Made by a program: the position numbers and the translations under genes
Assembly: GCA_039513195.1 (NCBI GenBank)
Contig: JBCCRM010000010.1
Location: 1 to 64,000 of the forward strand
Direction: 5' to 3'
From: Thermohalobaculum sp039513195
GTDB taxonomy: Bacteria > Pseudomonadota > Alphaproteobacteria > Rhodobacterales > Rhodobacteraceae
Length of the DNA: 64,000 nucleotides
The notes under the pieces: model-generated
Told to the model about the DNA's origin: nothing
Seen by the model: only the letters and a program-made list of their open reading frames with translations
Databases searched by the model: none
Shown: piece by piece, positions 16,694-25,670 of the stretch
Layout: every line of letters begins with the position of its first letter
How positions within the stretch are numbered: position 1 is the first letter of the stretch

Positions 16694-16943
16694 GTCTGCC
16701 TCCCGGCTCCTGGCACCGCAACTGCCCGCGGCGCGCTGCAGGCGTTATCGCTCGTGGCGACGCCGCGGGCGCCAGGGGCGGCCCCGCAGGCGACTGACTC
16801 GGAGCCCGCCGCGCGCGCCGCAGCATCCACAGGCCGGGCGGCCAACGCGGCGGCGCTGAGCCGGGCGCCCCAGGGCAGCGCTCGACCTGCTTGGCGCAAC
16901 CCCCATTGCATCCGCAAACGGGGCCGCCTATTCCGAAAAGACG

Positions 16944-18200
16944 ATGCTCCCCAGCAACACCACCATGCGATTGGAAAATGCCGAGGCCCGCCGCCTCTTC
17001 CTCACCCGACAAGGTCTCGGTCGGCGCCCTCCCGCCACCAGCCCAAAACGCGACCTCGCAACCCTGATCCATCAGCTCGGCTTCGTTCAAATCGACAGCA
17101 TCAACACGGTCGCCAGGGCCCATCATATGATTCTCTCGGCCCGGCTCGCGCGCTATCGGCCTGCCCATCTCACCGGGCTCCTCGAACGCGACCGCAGCCT
17201 GTTCGAGCACTGGACCCATGACGCCGCAGCGATCCCCACCGAATTCTACCCCTATTGGCGGCTCCGCTTCGCAGATGACCGCACCCGCCTGCTCGCTCGC
17301 TGGCAGAGCTGGCACGGTCAGGGGTTCGAAGAGCGCTTCGATACCGTCCTCGACCGCATCCGCAAAACCGGCCCGGTCAAAGCCCGCGAGGTCGGCGAGG
17401 ACGAAGGCCGCCGCTCCGGCGGCTGGTGGGAATGGCACCCCTCGAAAACCGCGCTCGAATTCCTCTGGCGCACCGGGGCGCTGGCCGTTTGCCGGCGGGA
17501 GGGCTTCCAGAAAGTCTTCGATCTCGCGGAGAATGTGGTCCCGGCAGCGCTTCACGGCAAAGATCTCGGCGACGAGGCCATCATCGATTGGGCCTGCAAC
17601 GCCGCGCTCGACCGACTGGGCTTCGGCACGTCCGGCGAGATCGCAGCCTTTTGGGACCTGATCTCGCCGGTCCAGGCGAAGGAGTGGTGCCGGACGCGGC
17701 TCGTCGACGGCACCCTGATCGAGGCAGTCATCGCCCTCGCCGATGGCAGCCCAAGGCGCGTCTTCGCGCGGCCCGACCTCGCTGAAAGGGCGGCGCAGAC
17801 ATCCCCCCTCACCGGGCGCATTCGGGTGCTGAGCCCCTTCGATCCGGCGCTCCGCGACCGCAGGCGCGCCGAGCGCCTATTCGGCTTCCACTACCGCATC
17901 GAAGTCTTCGTCCCCGCCCCGAGGCGTCGCTACGGCTACTACGTGTTCCCGTTGCTGGAAGGTGAGCGCCTGATCGGCCGGATCGACATGAGGCGCGAGG
18001 GGATCGGTCCGCTGACCGTCCGAGCGCTCTGGCCGGAACCGGGCCTGCGCTTCGGCAAAGGGCGGATGGAGCGGCTGGAGGCAGAGCTCCACCGCGTCGC
18101 CCGGTTCGCCGGTTGCGGAGGGCTCACCTTCCTCGATGGCTGGCTCAGAGAGCCAATGGGCGAATTTGCCGCGAGAACCGATGCTCCGAAAGAAAACTGA
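16944..18200 (+). CDS. YcaQ/AlkX-type DNA glycosylase (winged-helix HTH_42 family)
   Basis: The 418-aa protein matches the YcaQ family, which unhooks DNA interstrand crosslinks and removes N7-alkylguanine. The catalytic QxD motif is Q49-I-D51 in FVQIDSINTVARAHH. Other family landmarks are LFEHWTHDAAAIP, YPYWRLR, GWWEWHPSKTALEFLWRTG and the C-terminal LSPFDPALRDRRRAERLFGF. Length is typical. The start may be the ATG at 16944 or, seven codons later, 16965 (MRLENAEARRLFL), where the conserved sequence begins. Neither has a strong ribosome site. No SOS-box-like sequence was noticed upstream. Confidence 0.85.
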   Translation: MLPSNTTMRLENAEARRLFLTRQGLGRRPPATSPKRDLATLIHQLGFVQIDSINTVARAHHMILSARLARYRPAHLTGLLERDRSLFEHWTHDAAAIPTEFYPYWRLRFADDRTRLLARWQSWHGQGFEERFDTVLDRIRKTGPVKAREVGEDEGRRSGGWWEWHPSKTALEFLWRTGALAVCRREGFQKVFDLAENVVPAALHGKDLGDEAIIDWACNAALDRLGFGTSGEIAAFWDLISPVQAKEWCRTRLVDGTLIEAVIALADGSPRRVFARPDLAERAAQTSPLTGRIRVLSPFDPALRDRRRAERLFGFHYRIEVFVPAPRRRYGYYVFPLLEGERLIGRIDMRREGIGPLTVRALWPEPGLRFGKGRMERLEAELHRVARFAGCGGLTFLDGWLREPMGEFAARTDAPKEN

Positions 18201-18345
18201 TTGCGAAGCTTCAAACCCGTTTCATCGAGCACCGCCACACCCGTCCAATGATCCTGGCAGTCCGGCAGACCTATGCCCCTGCGCTGCTACCGACCAGGCG
18301 CATGACCGAAGTAGCGGGTTGGCCCGGCAATCCGATGAAGGGCCC

Positions 18346-18440
18346 CTAGAGCGCTTTCCGACCTGATTGCATCGGTTCTCGCGCACTACAGTCTTGTTCG
18401 AGCGTGTCTTGACGACGCCAACCTGACTCAGATTGGCTGA
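18346..18440. repeat. Intergenic palindromic repeat, copy 2
   Basis: This copy begins CTAGAGCGCTTTCC and continues almost identically to copy 1 for about 34 bases (one or two mismatches). The middle differs, and the internal TCAGATTGGCTG hairpin arm is recovered near 18427. The right end lacks the terminal inverted arm seen in copy 1, so the copy is degenerate. It lies in a 464-bp gap between convergent YcaQ-like and M32 genes (18201-18664), which otherwise shows no gene. Confidence 0.65.
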
Positions 18441-18664
18441 GGCGCCGGTAAGATCCCTCACCGAAAGCGACAGCCCACAGGCCATTGCGACAGCAAATGT
18501 CGCGCGCCTGTGGAGGCTGGCAACGCGCTTGGACGCTGGGGATCATCCCGCGAACGCGAACAGCCGGCTGCGCAAAGAAGGACCACCCGGGCGGGCGGGT
18601 GCGATCCGGCGATTTTGCGGCTCGCGGCAGTTTGCCAGAACCGCCCCAAGCAACCGGTTGGAGC

Positions 18665-20134
18665 CTACAGCCCGTAAAGGGCCCCGAACTTCCGTTCCAG
18701 GTACGCGATGAGCGGTGCGGCCGAGGGGGCCTCCCCCGTCGCGGCCTCGACCAGGGCCGGCGCCGAGAGGAGCCGGCCCTTCCGGTGGATCCGCTCCCGC
18801 AGCCATTCCAAAACCGGCGCGACCTCCGCCACCTTCAACATTGCGTCGAAATCTGGCAGGTCACGCCGCATCGCGCGCTCAAGCGACGCCGCGTAGATGT
18901 TGCCGAGGCTGTAGGTTGGAAAGTAACCGAATAGCCCAGCGGACCAGTGGACATCTTGCAGGACGCCGAGCGCCGCATTGGGCACAGCCCGCCCGAAGTC
19001 ACGCGCAAAGCGGGTGTTCCAGGCCTCCCCCAGATCCGCGACTGCGAGAGTGCCGCCGATCAACTCCCGCTCCAGCTCGAAGCGAAGGAGGATATGGAGG
19101 TTATAGTGCACCTCGTCCGCCTCGGTCCGGATGAAGCCGGTTTCGACCCGATTAACCGCCGCGTAGAACGCGTCTGGCCCCGCCAGGTCGAGCCCCGGAA
19201 ACGCCCCGGCCATTGCAGGGAACAGCCAGTCCGCAAAGGCGCGGGAGCGGGCGACCTGGTTCTCCCAGAACCGAGACTGGCTCTCATGCACGCCCATCGA
19301 GACCGCGCCCGCCGCCGGCAGGAACGGGTCCGGCGCGCCTTGGGCGTAGAGACCATGCCCGACCTCGTGGATCGTCGAATAGAGGCAATTGAGCGGGTCG
19401 GCCTCGTCGGTCCGCGTGGTGATCCGCACATCGCCCGCATGGCCCGAGCAGAACGGGTGTACCACGGTGTCGATCCGCCCGGCCTCGAAGCGGTAGCCGA
19501 GACGCGCCGCGATATCCCGCGCGAGCGACAACTGCGCCGGCGCCGGGAAGTGCCCTGTCAGACCCGCGGGCGCCGGTTTCTCGGCGATCCGTTCGCGCAG
19601 CGCCACGAGGGGCGCCCGCAACCCCTCCAACAGCGGCGCCAGATCCGCCACCCGCGCGCCAGGCTCGTAAAGATCCAGGAGCGCGTCATAGGGATCGACC
19701 CCATCCCCGGCCAGGCAGGCGGCCTTCTTGCGCTTCAGGTCGAGGACCTCCGCGAGGACCGGCGTGAAGGCCGCGACATCCCGATCCTCCCGCGCCTTGG
19801 CCCACACCCGATGCGCATGCGAGGTCGTTGTCGCGATTTCCTGCGCCAGACGGGCGGGGATCTTGGTGGCATGGCCGTAGCTGCGCTCGGCCTCCTCGAC
19901 ATTGCGGCGATCGGCAGGCGACAGCCCGTTGCGGTCGATGCCGGCAATCCAGTCGGGGATCCTCGGATCGCCCGCCCGCCCGTGCAGCACAGCGGCCATT
20001 GCGCCGGCCTGTTCGGCGCGCTGCGCTGCGCCGTCAGGCGGCATCGCGGCCTCCTGATCCCACTGCAGAAGACCGGCAACCTGGCCGAGCGCCGCAGTCT
20101 GGCGCAGATGGTCGAGAAGGGCGGGAAGAGACAT
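18665..20134 (-). CDS. M32 family metallocarboxypeptidase
   Basis: The 489-aa protein is a thermostable-carboxypeptidase-1 relative. It shows the zinc-binding HEVGH (HExxH) in STIHEVGHGLYAQG, the family motifs HPF, DVRITT, HESQSRFWEN and IRTEADEVHYNLHILLRFELE, and GYFPTYSLGNIYA near the C-terminus. It removes C-terminal residues from peptides in the cytoplasm. The ATG at 20134 (MSLPALLDH) has AGGTG six bases upstream and is preferred over the GTG three codons earlier. It lies 67 bp downstream of the AMP-ligase gene of the polyene operon and in the same direction, so it could be co-transcribed, but its function does not suggest a role there. Confidence 0.9.
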   Translation of the reverse strand: MSLPALLDHLRQTAALGQVAGLLQWDQEAAMPPDGAAQRAEQAGAMAAVLHGRAGDPRIPDWIAGIDRNGLSPADRRNVEEAERSYGHATKIPARLAQEIATTTSHAHRVWAKAREDRDVAAFTPVLAEVLDLKRKKAACLAGDGVDPYDALLDLYEPGARVADLAPLLEGLRAPLVALRERIAEKPAPAGLTGHFPAPAQLSLARDIAARLGYRFEAGRIDTVVHPFCSGHAGDVRITTRTDEADPLNCLYSTIHEVGHGLYAQGAPDPFLPAAGAVSMGVHESQSRFWENQVARSRAFADWLFPAMAGAFPGLDLAGPDAFYAAVNRVETGFIRTEADEVHYNLHILLRFELERELIGGTLAVADLGEAWNTRFARDFGRAVPNAALGVLQDVHWSAGLFGYFPTYSLGNIYAASLERAMRRDLPDFDAMLKVAEVAPVLEWLRERIHRKGRLLSAPALVEAATGEAPSAAPLIAYLERKFGALYGL

Positions 20135-20201
20135 TGGCGGCACCTGATGCGGAGACGGTTGGCGGTGAGATAGCCCTCGCGCCGCCCCATGGCGAGGGGC
20201 C

Positions 20202-21542
20202 TCAGGCCGTGCCGTTCTCCTCGGTCACGACGACCTCGGCGTCTGCCGAGGGGATCAGCCCCTCCAGATCACCGGCCAGGATCTTCCCAACCGCCGTGCG
20301 CGGCAAGTGATCGGCGAACCAGATCCGGTTTGGCACGAAGACCGGATCCACATGCTGGCGCAGCTGCCTGCGGATGGCCGCCATCGCCTGCTCCTCGCCG
20401 AGACCCGCCGCGGGGTCGATCACCGCGAGGATGCAGAGGCTATCGCTCCCCTCCCCCCGGCGGCGCAGGACCACCGCGTCGCGCAGGCCCGGCGTCTCCT
20501 GCACCACGGCGTTGAGCATCCCGAGGCTGGAGCGCTTTCCGGCGATGTTGACCATGTCGCCAAGCCGGCCAAGGAGGCGGAAACGGCCATCGGCCTCGAC
20601 CGAGACCGCGTCGGCCAGGCGCATCGCCTCCGGCAAATGCGGGGCGGCGGCAATGCACCCCTCGGGCCGCGGGTCGAGTGTGAAGCCGGCGGCGGGGGTC
20701 CAAAGCGTCTCTTCCACCGTGCGCCGGACCGCAAGGGACCCGGTCTCGGTGCTGCCGTAGATCTCGTAGACTGGCGGGCCGCCGCGATCCTCCAACCGCC
20801 GCGCTTGATCGACCGCGAGCGGCGCCGTGGCAGAGATCACCCCGGCAATTGACCGGGTCGCCAGGACCTCGCTTTCCAGGAAGCGCAAATGCGCCGGGCT
20901 GGTGACCAGGATCAGGTGCTCGATCCCCGCCATCTGCGCGCTCCGCGCCGCCTGCTCCAGATCGGCGGGATAGAAGATGGTGTCGCGATAGACGCAGTGG
21001 CCATAAGCGAGGCCTGCGAACACCGTCGCCTCCAACCCGTACATATGCTGATGCGGCGTCGTGCCGAGCAGCGCGAAACGCCCCGCCGGTGCGATGCGAC
21101 GCAGGATCACCTCGGTCACCTCAGCGCCACCGGCGAGGATCGACCAGTTCTTGCGATGACGCACGGGATACCCGGTGGAGCCAGACGTGAAGACATGGAT
21201 CTCGCCGGTCGCAGCGGCGAGATCCTGCCGGCTGCCGAGGGGATCGGGTGCCGCGCCGACCGACAACGCAGCCGTTTCCGGGCCCAGGATAAGCGGGTTC
21301 GCCTCCCCCTCCAGCGCTGCGGCGACCGCCCCCGGCGCGGTGGATGACGGCAGGATGGACCGCTGCCCATTCAGCATCGCCGCCGCGAGCGCGACCATAT
21401 AATCGTAGCGGTCGGCCAGCATGTTGCAGACCGCCGAAGCGCCGGCGATCCGGGGCCGCATCGCCGCCACATCCGCTTGAAACCGCTCTGCGCCGATCAG
21501 GCCATCATGGGCAAGGAACTGCCAGCCTTCGCGCCCCGCCAT
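20202..21542 (-). CDS. AMP-dependent acyl/aryl ligase of the aryl-polyene operon (ApeH-like)
   Basis: The 446-aa adenylate-forming enzyme is shorter than classical acyl-CoA synthetases. It carries the P-loop-like HVFTSGSTGYPVRHRK, the A5-type YEIYGSTETGSLAVR, the hinge LLGRLGDMVNIAGKR and a C-terminal PRTAVGKILAGDL with the catalytic Lys. Such enzymes in aryl-polyene clusters activate the aryl starter acid and load it on an ACP. The ATG follows directly after the stop of the membrane-protein gene. It is the last polyene gene in transcription order. Confidence 0.85.
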   Translation of the reverse strand: MAGREGWQFLAHDGLIGAERFQADVAAMRPRIAGASAVCNMLADRYDYMVALAAAMLNGQRSILPSSTAPGAVAAALEGEANPLILGPETAALSVGAAPDPLGSRQDLAAATGEIHVFTSGSTGYPVRHRKNWSILAGGAEVTEVILRRIAPAGRFALLGTTPHQHMYGLEATVFAGLAYGHCVYRDTIFYPADLEQAARSAQMAGIEHLILVTSPAHLRFLESEVLATRSIAGVISATAPLAVDQARRLEDRGGPPVYEIYGSTETGSLAVRRTVEETLWTPAAGFTLDPRPEGCIAAAPHLPEAMRLADAVSVEADGRFRLLGRLGDMVNIAGKRSSLGMLNAVVQETPGLRDAVVLRRRGEGSDSLCILAVIDPAAGLGEEQAMAAIRRQLRQHVDPVFVPNRIWFADHLPRTAVGKILAGDLEGLIPSADAEVVVTEENGTA

Positions 21543-22178
21543 CTAGATCTCCAACACCGCCCAGGTCTTCGGCCGGGCCATCACCCGCAGGGTGCAGAGC
21601 CAGGTCTCAGGTCGGTGATAGCGCCGCCTGGCATAGATATGCGAGACGACAAACCACAGCAGTTGCAGCAGCACCAGCGCGGTCAGGGCCGGGTCGAGGA
21701 GACCGCGGCTACCAGACCAGGTCATCGCGATGAGGCCCAAAAGGCCGGTCAAGCTGCCCAAGCCCGCCCACAACCAGCACTGCCCGCGTACGAAGCGCCG
21801 GAACGCCGTCGAACCGTCCGGCGCCTGGCCCATCAGCTTTATCAGCTGCAGGATCAGCGGCGTGCGCCCGGGCTGCAGCCCGCGGGAGAAGACATAGGCG
21901 ACACCGAGATTGATCACGCAAATGGCGAGATAGGGAGACAGCCTCACCTCCGGCCAGATGGCACGGGCGGCGAGCGCTAGGGCGGTCAGGCCGAGGCTGC
22001 AGATGGCAGCCGAGGGCACACCAAAACGGGACAAGGCGCCCCAAAGGCTCGCCCCAACCGAGATCGCAAAGATCCACTCGAAGAACCATAGCGGCATCGC
22101 TCCGACCGCCAGCAGCAGTACCCCCATCACGACGGCGCCGAACGCCGCCGATCCGACGATGCCTTGCAGGTGATTCAC
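21543..22178 (-). CDS. Polytopic membrane protein of aryl-polyene operon (ApeG-like, COG4648 type)
   Basis: The 211-aa hydrophobic protein has about five to six predicted membrane helices and the conserved features NLGVAYVFSRGLQPGRTPLI and RRFVRGQCWLWAGLG seen in membrane proteins that accompany ACP and AMP-ligase genes in aryl-polyene clusters. Its biochemical role is not established. The start overlaps the ACP stop as ATGA, and its own stop abuts the ligase start, so the three are translationally linked. Confidence 0.75.
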   Translation of the reverse strand: MNHLQGIVGSAAFGAVVMGVLLLAVGAMPLWFFEWIFAISVGASLWGALSRFGVPSAAICSLGLTALALAARAIWPEVRLSPYLAICVINLGVAYVFSRGLQPGRTPLILQLIKLMGQAPDGSTAFRRFVRGQCWLWAGLGSLTGLLGLIAMTWSGSRGLLDPALTALVLLQLLWFVVSHIYARRRYHRPETWLCTLRVMARPKTWAVLEI

Positions 22179-22462
22179 TTCGTCCTGTTCTCGGCGATGT
22201 AGCGGGTCAGGGCATCCAGCGAGGCAAAGATGCCGGCATTGCGCTCGTCATCCGAGCGCAACTTGAAGCCATATTTCTGGGCAATCGCAAAGGCGAGCTC
22301 CAGCGCATCGATGCTGTCGAGGCCCAGACCATCCCCGAACAGCGGCGCCTGAGGGTCGATATCCGCAACCGTCAGATCGTCGATCACCAATGCCTCGATG
22401 ATCAGACCGGCCACCTCGTCGCGCAGCGCCTCGTGACCGACCAATCCGACGTCGTCACGCAT
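22175..22462 (-). CDS. Acyl carrier protein
   Basis: The 95-aa acidic protein has the phosphopantetheine attachment site GLGLDSIDALEL (Ser50), matching ACPs of aryl-polyene clusters. It would carry the growing polyene. The ATG lies inside the end of the halogenase-like gene (8-nt overlap). Aryl-polyene systems usually encode two ACPs; only this one is visible in the window. Confidence 0.9.
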   Translation of the reverse strand: MRDDVGLVGHEALRDEVAGLIIEALVIDDLTVADIDPQAPLFGDGLGLDSIDALELAFAIAQKYGFKLRSDDERNAGIFASLDALTRYIAENRTK

Positions 22463-23750
22463 GCTCGAGCCCCCTCTTTGCATTCCTGTATTCGATCAGC
22501 CGCCGAAATGCCTTGAAGAGCCAAATTCGGCTGCGAATTCGAAGATCTGGCCGAAAGTCCCCCGCGAGAAGCGAAATCACCGCTTTTTCGATACCGAGGA
22601 TGTCCCGAGGGTTCAAGAGCATCTCGCGAAAGGCCGGGTCGTGGATATTGTAGATGAACCAAGAAACGTAGCCCAGGCGCCACTGTATATGCGCGTCATA
22701 GGCGGTCATCAGGCGGGCGCGATCTTTGGGCCGTTTGCGAGATTGCAGGATCGCCCGGGTCGCTTCCTTTGCGCTGTTCAGCGCAAGATGGACGCCAGTT
22801 GAAAAAATAGGATCAATGAATCCATAGGCATCGCCGACTTTTATATGGCCCGGTCCGGTCGCATTCTTGGCCCGGTAGGAGAAATTGCCAGTCCCCTGCA
22901 TCGGCGCGGCCAGTGTCGCATGCTCGACCATCCGCGCGATTTCCGGGTGCTTGGTGCAATGGGCGCGGAAATACTGTTCCAACCCGCAATCGCGTTTGGC
23001 GAGATGCGCGCTCGGCGCCACCAGGCCGATGGAGGTCGCGCCGTTGGGCAGTGGGATCTGCCACATCCAACCCGGCCGGGTCAGGTGGATGCGGATATTG
23101 CCGCCCTCCGGCCCGTTCGGCCGGGGCACACCGTGGAAATGGCCGAAGATCGCAGCGGAGGTGTTGCGGGGGTCGGGCTCCCGTTCCCTTCGCATCTTCG
23201 CTGTCAGGGTCGAACGACCGGAGGCATCGACAAGAAAATCGGCGCGGAAGAGCCGCGGCTCCCCCGGCCCGTCGCCGCTAGCGGGGCGGGTTTGCACCAA
23301 CGCCTCGGTGTCGTCGCATGAGATGATCTCGGCCACCGTCTCCTCCAACGCGATTGCGCCAACCTCGCGCGCGCGGTCGAAGAGGAGCTTGTCGAAATCC
23401 TGCCGGATCACTTGATAGGCGTGGTCGGGGCCGTCGGTCAGCGCGCGATCGAAATGGAAGCGCACGGTCTTCTCGCCGTCTTCGCTGATGAATTCGGCAC
23501 CGGGTTTGTGGAGGCCGATCTCTCGCACCCGGTCGAGAATGCCGAGGCTTTCCAGGATCGGCAGGGTGTGCGGCAACAACGACTCGCCGATATGGAAGCG
23601 CGGGTGCTTGTCCTTCTCGACGATCACGACCTTCAGCCCCGCCTGGACCAAAAGGGTCGCCGCCGCAGCGCCGCCCGGGCCGCCGCCGATCACGAGAACG
23701 TCGCAGGTCTCGGCCTTTTGGCCGGCCAGGTTTGGTGTCTCTAGGGTCAC
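22455..23750 (-). CDS. Flavin-dependent halogenase-like FAD oxidoreductase
   Basis: The 431-aa protein has the FAD-binding GGGPGG (residues 22-27), the halogenase-type HIGESLLP segment and the WxWxIP signature as W228-M-W230-Q-I-P233, which distinguishes flavin halogenases from monooxygenases. The catalytic lysine of the phenol/pyrrole halogenase branch (CmlS/PltA type) plausibly corresponds to K82 in HKPGAEF. If active it would chlorinate or brominate an ACP-bound aryl group using FADH2 from a separate reductase, which is not in view. The start is a GTG two bases after the ketoreductase stop. A non-halogenating oxidoreductase of the same superfamily remains possible. Confidence 0.75.
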   Translation of the reverse strand: MTLETPNLAGQKAETCDVLVIGGGPGGAAAATLLVQAGLKVVIVEKDKHPRFHIGESLLPHTLPILESLGILDRVREIGLHKPGAEFISEDGEKTVRFHFDRALTDGPDHAYQVIRQDFDKLLFDRAREVGAIALEETVAEIISCDDTEALVQTRPASGDGPGEPRLFRADFLVDASGRSTLTAKMRREREPDPRNTSAAIFGHFHGVPRPNGPEGGNIRIHLTRPGWMWQIPLPNGATSIGLVAPSAHLAKRDCGLEQYFRAHCTKHPEIARMVEHATLAAPMQGTGNFSYRAKNATGPGHIKVGDAYGFIDPIFSTGVHLALNSAKEATRAILQSRKRPKDRARLMTAYDAHIQWRLGYVSWFIYNIHDPAFREMLLNPRDILGIEKAVISLLAGDFRPDLRIRSRIWLFKAFRRLIEYRNAKRGLEHA

Positions 23751-23752
23751 GT

Positions 23753-24469
23753 CTAGCTGCTCCCACCATCCAATGCGATCAATTGTCCGGATAAATAACC
23801 TGCTTTGTCGGAGGCGAGAAAGGCCACAAGCGCCGCAACCTCCTCCGGCCGGCCGGCTCTGCCGGTGGGCGAAAGTCGTTCCAAATCTTGGAAGTTCGCA
23901 AGGCTGCGGGTTTCTGGCGTATCGATCAGGCCCGGGGCCACGACATTGGCGGTGATCCCGCGGGCGCCGTATTCTCGGCTGAGCGATTTCATAAGCGCAA
24001 GCAGACCGCCCTTTGCGGCGGCATAATTGGTCTGGCCGCGATTGCCGGTGACAGCGGTCAGCGAGGAGATCGCGATCACCCGGCCCCAGCGACTGCGCAT
24101 CATCGGCAGGATCAGCGGGCGCAGCGCAGCGAAGATAGTGTTGAGGTTGAGGTCGATCACTGCTGTCCAGTCCTCCGCCTCCATCGCCGCGAAGGGCATG
24201 TCGCGCTGCCCGCCCACGGCATGGACCAGGATTTGGATCGCCTCCTCCCCCGCCATCGCGGAGAGGGTCTCCCGGGCCTCCGGCGCTAGAAGGTCGAGGA
24301 CCAGCGCCTCGGCACGGCCGCCCTGCGCCACGATCCGCTCCACCGTAGCGTCCGCCGCCATGCGGTTGCTGTTGGCATGGACCAGCACATAGGCGCCATC
24401 GGCGGCCAATGCCTCGGCCACCGCGGCGCCGATGGGGCTTGAGCCACCGGTCACCAAGGCCCGCCTCAT
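23753..24469 (-). CDS. FabG-like 3-oxoacyl-ACP ketoreductase (ApeQ-like)
   Basis: The 238-aa short-chain dehydrogenase has the NADP-binding TGGSSPIG, the catalytic Ser in ISSLTAVTG and the YAAAK pair, plus the C-terminal SGQLIALDGG typical of FabG. In the polyene pathway it reduces the 3-oxo group after each condensation. The start overlaps the dehydratase stop (ATGA). Confidence 0.88.
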   Translation of the reverse strand: MRRALVTGGSSPIGAAVAEALAADGAYVLVHANSNRMAADATVERIVAQGGRAEALVLDLLAPEARETLSAMAGEEAIQILVHAVGGQRDMPFAAMEAEDWTAVIDLNLNTIFAALRPLILPMMRSRWGRVIAISSLTAVTGNRGQTNYAAAKGGLLALMKSLSREYGARGITANVVAPGLIDTPETRSLANFQDLERLSPTGRAGRPEEVAALVAFLASDKAGYLSGQLIALDGGSS

Positions 24470-24885
24470 GACTTCGCCTGCATGCTGAGCGTTGCCTCCC
24501 CAGTCAGCAGGACCGTGCCGCCCCCTGACACGGTGAACCGATAGGCCGCACCGCCCGGCATATCGGCCAGGCGCTCCGCCTCCGCCGCGAGCGGTGGCGG
24601 CAGATCGATCTCCGCCACCGCGATTTCCACCCGGCTGAGCGAGAGGAGGAGGCCGACATGATCCTCACCGATCCCAAAGATCGAGGCATGGGCCGCAGCG
24701 GCTTGGGCCCCCATCTCAACCAACGCCACGGTGTGGAGGCGACCCTGCACGCGCAGCGGAAAGTCAGGGCGATCGTGGTCGCGCATCAGGCAACGGATCG
24801 CGTTGGGGTCCGCCGCCTCGATCGTCTCGATCAACAGCATCGCGCCGTCATGCGGCATGCGGATCAAGGCGCTTTCGAAGCTCAT
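24466..24885 (-). CDS. Hotdog-fold 3-hydroxyacyl-ACP dehydratase (ApeP-like)
   Basis: The 139-aa protein starts MSFESALIRMPHDGAMLLIE, the form of the predicted hotdog dehydratases (COG4706) found in aryl-polyene clusters. HTVALVEMGAQAAAAHA contains the catalytic-loop region of the hotdog fold. It would dehydrate 3-hydroxyacyl-ACP to give the conjugated double bond. The true ATG at 24885 overlaps the stop of the chain-length-factor gene; the longer open frame upstream lies inside that gene. Confidence 0.8.
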   Translation of the reverse strand: MSFESALIRMPHDGAMLLIETIEAADPNAIRCLMRDHDRPDFPLRVQGRLHTVALVEMGAQAAAAHASIFGIGEDHVGLLLSLSRVEIAVAEIDLPPPLAAEAERLADMPGGAAYRFTVSGGGTVLLTGEATLSMQAKS

Positions 24886-25670
24886 GCGGGGGGCGCCACT
24901 GTCAGCCGCAGGACCGAACCGCCGCTGAGCGCCAGGGCAACGGCGCCGCCCTGCCCTGCTACCAGGCATTCGAGGATGGGGAAGACCGCCGCAACCGGGT
25001 TGCCCGTCTCTGCCATTGCCTTTCCGATGGCGCTTTGCGGAATGGATGGCTGGCCGCCGCCGGTCTCGACCTCGACACGGGCGACCGTCGCCTCCGACCG
25101 CGAGGGCGCCAGGGCAAACCCAGCGGCCAAGGCCGCCGCAAAAGGCCGTTTTTCGTGCAGCGGCACCGGGATCGGCGCATCGAAGCAGACGAGCCCAACC
25201 TCGCATCCCTCCAGCACCACCTGCAGCATGGCCTTGAGCCAGCCCGCACCGACGGTCTCGTCATAGGCGGCGATGCTGGTGCAGGGACCGGTCTGCTTCG
25301 CGGCAATGGTCCATTGGCCGGAGGCGGCATTGTGGACGGCGTTCTGAAAGCGCAGCGGCTGGATCATCATCTCGTCCGAGCACAGCGCCTCGAGGATGGT
25401 GTTCAGCGTCTCCCCCTCCCCCACGGAGGACGCGAAGACCCAAGCCGCACCGTCGCCCAGGGCGGGCCCGATATCCTCCGCCGCCATCACCGCGAGGCGG
25501 ATCTGCGGGCTAAGCCGTCGTGCCTGCCGCGGCGCGAGGCATTTTGGCGCCGCCTGCCAGTCGCTGTCGAGCGTGGCGTCGCCCTTGGCAATGCGCGCCG
25601 CAAGCGCGTCCCAGCTTTCGACCCCGGCACCTGAGAAGGAGATGGCGTTCAAGAAGACCGTCTTCCCCAT
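24882..25670 (-). CDS. Ketosynthase-like chain-length factor (ApeC-like)
   Basis: The 262-aa protein resembles the ketoacyl-synt_2 group. It keeps the surroundings of a ketosynthase (NAVHNAASGQWTIA, GPCTSIAAYDETVGAG), but the nucleophilic Cys of the TACSSS motif is replaced (SIAAYD) and the second half of the fold is reduced. Such proteins pair with the catalytic ketosynthase and set chain length. The ATG at 25670 shares a base with the preceding TGA, so it is translated together with its partner. Confidence 0.82.
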   Translation of the reverse strand: MGKTVFLNAISFSGAGVESWDALAARIAKGDATLDSDWQAAPKCLAPRQARRLSPQIRLAVMAAEDIGPALGDGAAWVFASSVGEGETLNTILEALCSDEMMIQPLRFQNAVHNAASGQWTIAAKQTGPCTSIAAYDETVGAGWLKAMLQVVLEGCEVGLVCFDAPIPVPLHEKRPFAAALAAGFALAPSRSEATVARVEVETGGGQPSIPQSAIGKAMAETGNPVAAVFPILECLVAGQGGAVALALSGGSVLRLTVAPPA

